Source: Atherinomorus stipes (lineage: Eukaryota; Chordata; Actinopteri; Atheriniformes; Atherinidae). Taken from it: 64,000 nt of DNA. The stretch spans positions 1,488,001 through 1,552,000 of the forward strand of contig JALJCO010001098.1 of the NCBI GenBank assembly GCA_023101725.1. The letters run 5' to 3'. Below the pieces are notes generated by a model that worked only from the letters and a program-made list of their open reading frames with translations, did no database searches and had not been told where the DNA came from. This document shows, in pieces, positions 44,939 through 64,000 of the stretch (position 1 is the first letter of the stretch; each line of letters starts with the position of its first letter). Position numbers and translations under genes: made by a program.

Positions 44939-45955
44939 TAGGGCTGTGTTAAACGATTATTTTTTAAACGATTAATCTATCGATTATTTTTTCAATGCAT
45001 CGATTAATCTAACGATTCACTTTTTTAGCTCGATTCGATTCGATTCAATTATCGATTATCTCCTCATAAATTGACAGACAGCAATTTATATATGCTGATA
45101 TAGATATCTAAAATGTAAAAAAGAGCATGAATAAGAAGGCAGTGGGAGCCAACAGCCTGTCATTGACTTTTTCATGAACCAACAGAATGTAAAAGTTATG
45201 TTGAAAACACAGCGGACTGAAAAACAGGCTTTTAATTCTTTCATTTACATGAAAATAATAATAAAAAAAAGTCATTATTGAAATAATATGACCATGTAAA
45301 CTTGGAGGATTTAAGCTAAGACAGATAGGATATTATTTTCCAACAAAAGATAATGAAGATAAGTAAACATTCAGAGTTGAACATTATATTGAACATGGAT
45401 CTAGCTTCCAGAAAAAGTGCATCTTCATCTTTATTCTGTTAATGCTTAATACGGGCGCCAATCACTTGGAAATTAAATTAAAAATTCTTTATTTATCCCA
45501 GAAGTGACTACACAATACTATTACCAACAGATGAAACACGAACATGAGGTTGATAACGTGACTTTAATTATATTCAGTGAGAGACGAGACGGCTCCGGGC
45601 ATCAGCTGCAGTTCCACCCACGGCCAGCAGATGGAGCTCGTGCTTCATGCTGACCGTCTCAAACAGGCCTGACGTGTCTGAAGACATGGCGTCCATCTCA
45701 CGGAAGTGTCTCATGTCTCATTAGGCTTCGGATTCGCCATCCCTAATATATAGTTATACCTTCGATAAACGAATGTGGGCCTTCACTGCCTTACACTTTG
45801 GAAACTTGGAAGGGCCACTCGCGGAGATCGCGCCGCCATCTTTGTTTTAGTCTGAAGTCGCATGGCGCCGCCATCTTTGTTTTGGTCTGACAACGCATCG
45901 GTTCGCATATTTTGCGTCGACGTATTTTTTGCGTCGACGAATCGTCCCAGCCCTA
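44939..45955. mobile_element. hAT-like element, family B copy 1 (1017 bp)
   Basis: Starts TAGGGCTGTGTTAAACG and ends ATCGTCCCAGCCCTA, with perfect duplication ATTCAGAT at 44931-44938 and 45956-45963. The right part has two GCGCCGCCATCTTTG-like blocks and GCGTCGACG repeats. The closely similar copy at 48687-49716 differs by an 18-19 bp deletion near this right end. It lies within older CCGATATC-rich sequence (44600-46020). Confidence 0.93.
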
Positions 45956-46225
45956 ATTCAGATTCATGTTTTTTAGCCAATATCGGCCCGATATCCGATG
46001 CTGGTATCGGATCAGGGTGGCTCTTGTCTTAGATGTTTTTTGTTCCAAGTCTGCTGCTCACTGGCTCTGAATGCATTCACACAAACCAGGGGTTACAGGT
46101 GGGATGGATCCAGACTGGGATGGTCATGGACTGGGATGGTCATGGACTGGGATGGCCATCCTCTTGTGTCTAAGCTGTTGAGATCACCTGAGGGTGAACT
46201 GGTGCAGCATTCAGTTGGACCAGTG

Positions 46226-47451
46226 TAGGGCAGAAACAAATGATCGAGTTATTCAAATTATTCAATTAGAAAAAATAATCAATAAATATTTTAGTAATCG
46301 ATGCTTCGTTTAACTTTTTAAAGTCCCGCTTCAGGCATTGCTTCCGGTCTGTATAAACTGCTTCCGGTTATGATAGACAAGCTCGCCTAGTTGCGAACGT
46401 CATGTGTGCTACGTCATGTGCCGGCGTTAGCAGCTTCTCTGGCAGAGCTCAGGTTGCTGCAGCAACGCGAGTTTCAAAGAAATCGAGGATGAAGAATTTC
46501 AACCAACTAACTACTGTATTTAACACACTTACACAGCATAATACTTACAAAGACTTAAGTTTTCCGAGGTTCACGCATGTAGAACATATTTGGTGCACAC
46601 ATGAGTTGTTTTCTCACAGGTTTCTCTGATAACTCGCTCACAACATTGACGGAGAAAAAACAACAAAGATCCTCGATAAGATGTGAGCACTCACTCGCAC
46701 AACTGAGCATACGTTTTAACAAAGAGCTCTTTAAGAAAAAGATGTGTCACACTGATTAGATCTGACATCCAAACATTTTAACTGCTTTTTTTTCAGCATG
46801 AAATAACTTACTTTTAGTAACTATCAACTTGTTTATTCCCTTTTTTAATGTAAATAATTCACACCATGAACTACTTATCTGATTCTTTTACCAAAAGGCA
46901 TAACAGCAGTCATAGGCACTTTGTTTTTGTTTTTTTTAAATTACATGATGTTTATTGCACTGCTTTAACTGTTCAATGCAGTTTTGATCAATATTTTTAG
47001 TTATGATTTCACCCTTTTGGCATTAATGTTTAAAATCGGCAAATATTAATGCAGTATGAACAGTAATGTTTAATGTAGAAACAGAATCATCTTATGAATG
47101 TGATTATATGCATCAAAGCATTAATTCAAGGCTAAGGTAAAATATTGAGATATATGTTGTGTCTCGTAACATGTCATAAAAATATCAGGATATTACTAAA
47201 ATTCAATATCGCCCAGCCCTACTTCCGGTCTGTATAAACTATGTCCGGACACTCCCTACCAGTGGGTGGCAGTGATGCACCTACTCGTTGTGTGTCAACC
47301 ACAGTCTTTGGTGCCAATTTGGACTCAATATTACTCCACCGCATCTCAGTCAGATCTTTATAAACATAGAGCTTTGCCGATAAATCGATTAATAGATCGA
47401 TTACAGGGGTAGATTAAGCGGCTATTAAAATAATCGCTTGCTGCAGCTCTA
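46226..47451. mobile_element. hAT-like element (1226 bp), possibly with a nested insertion
   Basis: Starts TAGGGCAGAAACAAATGAT and ends CTTGCTGCAGCTCTA, with perfect duplication GACCAGTG at 46218-46225 and 47452-47459. CTTCCGGTCTGTATAAACT occurs at about 46340 and again at 47222. The second copy directly follows ATATCGCCCAGCCCTA, the end of another hAT type, so part of the interior (to 47221) may be a separate insertion. Confidence 0.88.
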
Positions 47452-48420
47452 GACCAGTGTCTGTCTCGTAACGTAATGCGGTGGTTTTACAGAAATACTA
47501 AGGAAGGCATAAATGCAAAAAATTGGGGGCTTTTATTTTTATTTTAAGGATTTAACTAAAAGTTGTAAAAAAATTAATTTTTTTTGACAGGCTAAGCAAG
47601 TCGTGGCCTTGTTACGAATCAGATGTCACTTTATCTCCGACTGCTTATGTGGCATTACATGAATTTTGAATCCGAATTTTGTGTGACAATGAGATTAATT
47701 GCAGAAAATTGTGCAATTAATTATGATTTTAAGATTTTAATTGTTGCCCAGCACTAATAATGATAGTTGGAGCTGAATGTCTATAGATTTTTACCATCAG
47801 CAAACACACCTGCTTCAGTAAATGAGCCTGACCCATGAAGGCATGGACTCATATGACCTGTCAGGGTGTCCTGTGGCGTTTGGCACAACCATGCTGGCAG
47901 GACATCCTGTTGGTGCTCAGCATACTGAGATCTGGAGAGTTTAAAGTCCGAGATAACACTTTACATTCTTTGTTTTGACTCAAGCTGTTCTTTATCTGTC
48001 TTTGCCATGTGTGCCTCGTCGTCCCGGAGTCAGCTGCAGTTGTTAATAGTCTACAGCCATGTTGCATTTTGTAGCACGCCTACATGAACGCCTGCAGCTG
48101 TGCTTTCCCAGCAGAACATTGCAATGTAATGAGATGATGTTACTTCACAAGCAGAGGTTCCAACGTTGTGATCTAGCTGTGAGGGATGACTTTATCATCA
48201 CTAGTAAGATTTAAATCTGGCAAAGGGTTGAAGAAGCCATCAATGGACATACCTGAGCAATCCGATTATAGCTTGCTGGGATAAGAGAGCTGGATGATAA
48301 TCTCTTCTGTTCATCCTGAAATGATCAGTCAGTTTTCCTTGTGTTTGTCCAAAGTCGGGCTGAAATCAGAATTTGAATGGATATGGCGTTCACAAGTTAA
48401 ATGTGTTATCACAATTCAGA

Positions 48421-50286
48421 TAGGGATGCGGGATATTGGAATTTTGGTCGATATCCGATATGCTGATATTTTAAAAGTCATGTGGCTGATAACCGATATC
48501 AATACTGTCATTGCAATTCACAGTTTTGTTATCTGTTTCCGATACTTTGAAAAAGAGGGGTGGGAAAAAAATATTGATACACTGAAATATTGCCATATTT
48601 TCATATGCCGATATCAAATCGATATCTAAAAGCGTGGTATTGATCTATTTTATTTACAAAATCTCGCAAGATTTCATCATTCTGTTTAGGGCTGTGTTAA
48701 ACGATTATTTTTTAAACGATTAATCTATCGATTATTTTTTTCGATGCATCGATTAATCTAACGATTCACTTTTTTAGCTCGATTCGACTCGATTCGATTC
48801 GATTATTGATTATCTCCTCATAAATTGACAGACAGCAATTTATATATGCTGATAAAGATATCTAAAATGTAAAAAAGAGCATGAATAAAAAGGCAGTGGA
48901 AGCAGCCTGTCATGGAGTTTTTCATGAACCAACAGAATGTAAAATTTATGTTGAAAACACAGCCGACTGAAAAACAGGCTTTTAATTCTTTCATTTACAT
49001 GAAAATAATAATAAAAAAGTCATTATTGAAATAATATGATCATGTAAACTTGGAGGATTTAAGCTAAGACAGATATTTTTTTTCCAACAAAAGATAATGA
49101 AGATAAGTAAACATTCAGAGATGAACATTATATGGAACATGGGTCTAGCTTCCAGAAAAAGTGCATCTTCATCTTTATTCTGTTAATGCTTAATACGGGT
49201 GCCAATCACTTGGAAATGAAATTAAAAATGCTCTATTTATCCCAGAAGTGACTACACAATACTATTACCAACAGATGAGACACGAACATGAGGTTGATAA
49301 TGTGACTAATTATATTCAGTCAGAGACGAGACAGCTCCCGACATCAGCTGCAGTTCCACCCACGGCCAGCAGATGGAGCTCGTGCTTCATGCTGACCGTC
49401 TCAAACAGGCCTGACGTGTCTGAAGACATGGCGTCCATCTCACGGAAGTTGTCTCATGTCTACTTAGGCGTCGGATTCGCCATCCCTAATATATAGTTAT
49501 ACCTTCGATGAACGAATGTGGGCCTTCACTGCCTTACACTTTGGAAACTTGGAAGAGCCACTCGCGGAGATCGCGCCGCCATCTTTGTTTTAGTCTGAAG
49601 TCGCATGGCGCCGCCATCTTTGTTTTGGTCTGACGACTCATCGGTACGCATATTTTGCGTCGACGTATTTTTTGCGTCGACGTAATCGGTTACTTCGACG
49701 CATCGTCCCAGCCCTAATTCTGTTACAAAATCTCACAATATTTCATGAATTTTGTTAAAGAACAATGAAATATCGCGAGATTTCATCAGTAAAATAGATT
49801 GATATGACTTTTTTAAATGTCAGTTTGATATCAGCATATAAAAATATTGCAAATTTTTTGTGAGTTCTGGTGAGATTTCATAACGGAACAATAAAATATT
49901 GCAAGGTTTTGTTAGTAAAATAGATTGATACCACGTTTTTAAATGCCAATATGATATCGGCATATGAAAATATCGTGAAACTGTTGTGAATTCTTGCGAG
50001 GTTTCATAACAGAACGATGAAATATTGCGAGATTTTGTTAGTAAAATAGATTGATACGGCGTTTTTACATATCAACATATCAGCATATGAAAATATCGTG
50101 ATATTTCAGTGTATCGATATTTTTTCCCACCCCTAGTGTTTAGAAGTTTTAAAGTGTGTAGGAAAGAAGTAGTTTTTCTTTTTAGACTTTAGAAACAGCG
50201 GGCTAATCGGTTATAGATCGGTGGGGTGGCCGATACTCAGTTTTAAGGCCGATATAGGCCGATACTGATTATATTGTGCATCCCAA
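48421..50286 (+). mobile_element. hAT-like element, family A copy 2, split by a family B insertion
   Basis: Starts TAGGGATGCGGGATATTGG and ends TTGTGCATCCCAA. Flanks AATTCAGA and ATTTCAGA agree at 7 of 8 bases. Without the nested element it is about 828 bp. It belongs with the copies at 13320-14047 and 62397-63178. Confidence 0.88.
48687..49716. mobile_element. hAT-like element, family B copy 2 (1030 bp), nested
   Basis: Starts TAGGGCTGTGTTAAACG and ends GCATCGTCCCAGCCCTA, with perfect duplication ATTCTGTT at 48679-48686 and 49717-49724, inside a family A element. Reading frames in it are short and unlike transposases, so it is non-autonomous. Confidence 0.95.
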
Positions 50287-50417
50287 ATTTCAGATTGAAA
50301 TGGCAAAATGTAAACAGCATTTAGGAAACTAATTTAAAATCTACAACCAAGTTTCTACTTCTTACCTCCATTCCACAGCTTCTTACATGATGCAGAAGTG
50401 CACAGAAGTAAAACATA

Positions 50418-50967
50418 CAGTTTTCCTCAAAAATATTCATCCCCTCCCGTTAAATACAGGAAAAAAAAATCGACTGTCAGTGAAATACTGTAATTTAAAA
50501 TTGAAAAAAGTAAAAATACTTAAATATTTTATGAAAATCATATCACTTTTGAATTGTGGTTTAACAGAAATATTAAAAACAAGTAAAAGATTAGTAAAAA
50601 AATAAATAGAAAAAGTAAACAAGCATAATGGGGCTCCTGAGCTAAAATTTTGTGGAGCGACACTTTGAGGCAATCACTGCAATCAGGTGTTTTCTGTAAC
50701 GTCCAATCAGACGTCTGGACCTGTTGACATTTATTTTGACCCACTGTTCATGAGCGGGGTGCTTTAACTTATCTGGTACAGTTTTGTTTATTTGTTTTTA
50801 AAAAATATTCTTTTCAGCTACAATTCAAAAGCAATATTTTATTTCACTAAACTAATTTAGTAAATTTTTATTTATTACGTTATTCCTAGTTTCTTGCTAT
50901 TTGAATAACTATTATGAATTTAGCCTTTTATTTAATTGGAGGGTACGAACAATTTTGAGGACAAGTG
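50418..50967. mobile_element. MITE of the 'CCTCAAAATTATTC' family (550 bp)
   Basis: Ends CAGTTTTCCTCAAAAATATTC-like and inverted CACTTGTCCTCAAAATTG, each flanked by TA. Related to 29211-29620, 32028-32536 and 61518-62045. Non-coding. Confidence 0.7.
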
Positions 50968-51553
50968 TATTTGCGGGAAGATGAAATCAAGGGAAATATT
51001 CACTTTTGAGAATTAAAAGTTATTTGTTGGTATTGATTAATTACTGCTTAGCTGCAATTTTATCCTCAGGGTTTCATCACTCTGCAGGGAAAATTTCAAC
51101 CGAATCCAGTGAAAAATGAGCAGTTGGTGATGCTCAGACAGATGAAGAAGTTATTTCATTCTACTTGAAGGACTAAACTTGAGAAAATGATAACTAAAAA
51201 GTAATTTGTGGAGACTGAATCAAGATTAATTTTTTTAAAAGAAAATCCATAAAATGTTCTGGGAGCATGAGCGAGTTGGCGTGAAATGACCCAGCAGCTT
51301 TCAGATTACACGTCCCTGATCCAGCTTTAATGGTGTCAAAGTCATCTGTGGCTGCAGTTTAAATGCGTGTGATCTTTACCCAGGACACAGCTGAAGCATG
51401 TTACACAGGGACAGCGGAAGTGGGGCATCAAATCCATCAAATTTAGACTTGTTCAGTGCTGGCTGTTGAAAAATGCATGTTATCACTTTTTCAACCTGAG
51501 CTTACAAATGATTAAATCTCTGCTTTTATTCTCTTTTTTCCTTTTTCCTGCAG

Positions 51554-51591
51554 TGAAAGAAGGCATGAAGACATCATCTTAGTCATCAGTC

Positions 51592-51616
<25 letters not shown>
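51554..51616 (+). CDS. cnot3: cnot3 exon 2 with start codon
   Basis: The exon follows CCTGCAG. It has 38 nt of 5' UTR, then ATGGCCGATAAAAGG at 51592 in a strong Kozak-like context (TCATGG). It ends CAAG|GTGAGG in phase 1. An upstream ATG (51565) precedes the main start and is closed by an in-frame TAG at 51580-51582. Confidence 0.95.
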
Positions 51617-60961
<9,345 letters not shown>

Positions 60962-61517
60962 TGATGATGACGCTGCCTCTCTGACCTGTGTGACTCTGGA
61001 AGAAAACAGCTGCCGATTAACGCGTCGCTTTTTTAAAACTCCAGAACTGGAAAACTACAGATCAGAGAGGTGAAAAGGGCTGTTTGTCTGTTCAGTTTAT
61101 TTATTTAGTTCAAATTTTTAACCAGTTAAAAACAAATGAAACTACGGGAATCTGCCAGCCAAGTCAGTTATCCCAGTTTATGAGAAGCTCCATAAAATTT
61201 TAACCTATTTAGCTCTCCAGATAATACATAAGTGATCTGGTTCACATATTTTTATAAGACAGTTTATTACTTTAAATGAGGCTAGAAAAGTACATGGATA
61301 ATTGTGTTAGTCTGACCAGAACTGGACTTATAAAATGTACGTAAACACAATAGTTTGATTAATATGGGACCAATTAAAGCTCTTAAAACTGACTGAAGGC
61401 AGAAGCAGCAGCTGGAGGTTAAATAGTTAATGCTGAAGTTAACTTAAACGGGCATAGATCCACCACATAAGCTCTAAAGTTGCACAATTTTTGTTTTTTA
61501 AAAGTGGAAAGTGTGTA

Positions 61518-62045
61518 CAGTTGTCCTCAAAATTATTCATGCCCTCCAATTAAAGAAAAGGCTAAATTTACAGTAGTGATTCAATTAACAAGGAACTAAA
61601 GAAACTAATAATAAATTTTAAGAAAACACAAAATTATGATTTGGTGAAATAAGATAATGCTTTTGAGTTTTGGTTGGAAATGATAATAAAAATAAGTAAA
61701 TTAACAAAACTGTCCCAGACACATTAGAGCATTTTCCCCATGTATAATGGTACAAAATACCTGTCAACAGGTGTAGAAGTCTGTCTGAACATCACAGAAA
61801 ACACCTGATTTCAGTGATTGCGTGAAAGAAACAAAATTTTAGCTTTAGAGCCAAATCATGCTTGTTTACTTATTTTATTTTTTGTTTGCTTTTAATATTT
61901 CTGATGACCCACAATACAAAATCAATGAATGATGTTCATAAAATTTTTATTTATTGTTACTTTTGGCAATTTGAACTTATTTCTCTGGCATTTGGTTTTA
62001 TTTCTGTCTTTAATGGAAGGGTATGTAAACATTCAAGCACAACTG
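61518..62045. mobile_element. MITE of the 'CCTCAAAATTATTC' family (528 bp)
   Basis: Left end CAGTTGTCCTCAAAATTATT after TA. Right end ACATTCAAGCACAACTG, where the outer TA has become CA. Non-coding copy related to 32028-32536. Confidence 0.65.
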
Positions 62046-62396
62046 CAGTGCCCTTATTCACTTGTTTTATTAAATTGTACTCTGTTAAGATTTTATTCTA
62101 TTTTATTCATTTATTATTCATGTATTGACACCATGACACCATGAGTGTGGGTCGATCGCTCGGTTCCCCTGCTGTGCATATTTTAACTGGACCAGGGACG
62201 GCGGTCCAGTTAGAGGGGAAGGTTGAACTTAGTGGTGCATGAAACATGCTGATTGTGAAAATAATGGAGTATTCATCTGAAGATGATGTCTCAGAAAATT
62301 AAAAAACAAAACAAAACATAAAAATAGATCCATTTTTCTCCTTATTCTGTAATTATTCACATTTGTTCACAAGTTTGCTTTGCTTGAAATATAAGT

Positions 62397-63178
62397 TAGG
62401 GATGCACAATATAATCTTAAAACTGAATATCGGACATCGGCCACCCCACAGATATTTAACCGATATTTAACTGATCAGGTTGTTTCCTCAAAAACTTCTT
62501 CTTCTTCTTTTAAAACTTCTTCAAAAACTTCTTTTTTACAGACATTAAAACTTCTAAAGACAGTTTCTTTTAGGATGTTCTGTGTGAACAGAGTTTATAC
62601 ACAGTCATTTGTGTAAATAGCCATATATTAAGGCTGGGAAAAAATATCAATACACTGAAATATCGTGATATTTTCATATACAGATTTCATATTGATATTT
62701 GAAAATGCGTTATTGATCTATTTTACCTACGAAATCTCGCGAGATTTCATTGTTCTCTTACGAAATCTCGCAAGATTTCACGAAAACCCTCGAGATTTCA
62801 TAATGGAACGACAAAATCTTGCGAGATTTCTTTAGTAAAATAGATTGATACCACATTTTTAAATATCAATATGATATCAGCATATGAAAATGCACGATAT
62901 TTCAGTGTATCAATATTTTTCCCTCCCCTACCAAATATCAGGTCGTTCCATGATATAATCTTCATATTCTATTGGTTTTGTTTGAACAACTGTCATTAAG
63001 CTTGACTTGTTATACATTACACAAGTTGAGTTATTTTTCTATATTTGCACAAGGAATGAATATCACATCATTTATTTTTCAGCTTTATTATCAGTATCGA
63101 TATCAGCTATGGGCCACATGAGTTTTAAAATATTGGCATATCAGATATTGGCCAAAATTCCTATATCATGCATCCCTA
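62397..63178 (-). mobile_element. hAT-like element, family A copy 3 (782 bp)
   Basis: Inverted relative to copy 1: TAGGGATGCACAATATAATC at the left, and ATATTGGCCAAAATTC followed by GCATCCCTA at the right. Flanks ATATAAGT and ATATGAGT agree at 7 of 8 bases. Non-coding. Confidence 0.88.
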
Positions 63179-63794
63179 ATATGAGTATAAATATGTTATT
63201 TTATGAGTTCTGTTGCCTTCAGGTGGCTCCAAAAGAAAACTAATTTTTGCTGGTTTAAATAAGCATAAGCAGATAACAAACTTCACCACCTTCAGGAGCA
63301 TCACCACTTTATTTTACCTTAATTACTTAGATTAAAGAGCCAAACCTAAGAGATGCCTATTATAGCTGTGGGAGACGTGGGAGCTGCTTAGATGTCTCGC
63401 ACCTGTTCTTTAGTGTCTCATCTCCGCCCGTCGGGTCTCACAGCCATGTTTGCACTTTGATGACGGCTATTGAGATGAGGTGAATATGAGCCACCTGTCT
63501 GCACAGCGAGGAGGAAACCGACTCAGCAGATCTCCGTCTCATCTCCGCTCTGCTCTTCATGTTTTCCTGCGGTTTTGTTGGTTGACCTGAAATTACAGTC
63601 CTGCAGGAAGTGGACTGGGTTTGTTAGAAACATCTGGCCTTCACAGAAAAGAAGTCACTGCATCCTCACACAGAAATATGTGGCAAAGAAAAGGTTTGTC
63701 ATTAAAGTCGTTAAGGCTGCAGGTTGGATGTGAAAATCACGGCTGCAGTTTTCACAAAGGAGGAGAGAAGGCTGTAATAATTTTCACTAACAAA

Positions 63795-64000
63795 TAGGGA
63801 TGCATGATGCTGGAATTTTGACCAATATCTGATATACCGATATTTTAAAACTCATGTGACCGATAACCGATATCGATACCAATATTAAAGCTAAAATAAA
63901 AAGCAGTCATTGCCAATAGTTTTGTCCGTTTCCGACGCTTTGAAAAATTGGGTTGGGAAAAAATATCGATACACTGAAAATCCACGATATTTTCATATGC
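63795..64000 (+). mobile_element. hAT-like element, family A copy 4, cut by window end
   Basis: Starts TAGGGATGCATGATGCTGG and continues with CCGATATTTTAAAACTCATG, as in copies 1 and 2. The right end is outside the window. Confidence 0.85.

Larger units (their letters stand above)
34389..51553. other. cnot3: cnot3 intron 1, 17 kb, transposon-rich
   Basis: The intron holds a P-like element (35578-36619), several hAT-like elements (41232-42786, 42807-43529, 44939-45955, 46226-47451, 48421-50286) and MITEs (39155-39365, 50418-50967). Between them, 34400-35560, 36630-37900, 38520-39150, 39370-41220 and 43540-44600 have no gene that I can recognise. Near 37330-37440 and 47640-47755 the tails ATAATCGTGATAATAATT..CAGCCCTA and GTTGCCCAGCACTA look like ends of further decayed hAT elements. 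Confidence 0.6.

Noticed and set aside
48294..48629. 111-codon plus-strand frame
   Set aside because: Runs into the family A hAT-like element; composition is ATATCG repeat sequence.
49248..49496. 82-codon frame inside family B element
   Set aside because: No transposase motif, and broken in the other copy at 44939-45955.

Overview
The window is vertebrate, almost certainly teleost fish, nuclear DNA. The evidence is four recognisable vertebrate genes with canonical GT-AG introns, an AT-rich background, and a dense load of fish-type repeats: Tc1-like elements, many short hAT-like elements with 8-bp target duplications, a tRNA-derived SINE, LINE relics and microsatellites. No bacterial gene, CRISPR array or intact autonomous mobile element was seen. 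Most of the longer stop-free stretches are chance or repeat-derived.

Layout. (1) 1-1034: the first coding exon of a recoverin/visinin-type neuronal calcium sensor on the minus strand; its remaining exons lie left of the window. (2) 1035-12000: intergenic, with a tandem repeat, a tRNA-type SINE, small MITEs and a broken Tc1 element (6718-8063). (3) 12241-15902: a two-exon tmem238-family gene on the minus strand, giving a 104-residue protein with two membrane segments. A 728-bp hAT-like element sits in its intron. (4) 17300-18111: a GC-richer segment that looks like a shared divergent promoter. (5) 18112-26404: ccdc106 on the plus strand, seven coding exons and 363 codons by my splice model, with transposons in introns 2, 5 and 6. 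(6) 26405-33960: intergenic, with a CR1/L2-like LINE relic, an AT hairpin microsatellite and MITEs. (7) 33970-64000: cnot3 on the plus strand. It has a TATA-less promoter with CCAAT, GC-box and YY1-like motifs, a non-coding first exon ending at 34388, a ~17-kb first intron full of DNA transposons, and four coding exons for the first 86 residues. The gene continues to the right.

Functions. These are unrelated host genes and not an operon: a photoreceptor-type calcium sensor, a small membrane protein of unknown role, a nuclear coiled-coil protein reported to bind p53, and a core subunit of the CCR4-NOT deadenylase complex. CNOT3, CCDC106 and TMEM238 also lie near one another on human 19q13.42 (from memory), so the group looks like conserved vertebrate synteny.

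The most unusual material is in cnot3 intron 1: a ~1.04-kb element with ~250-bp inverted repeats around a broken THAP zinc-finger coding region (P-element-like), a hAT element with an open BED-finger reading frame cut off at the start of the catalytic domain, two hAT insertions 4 bp apart, and a hAT nested inside another with its target duplication intact.
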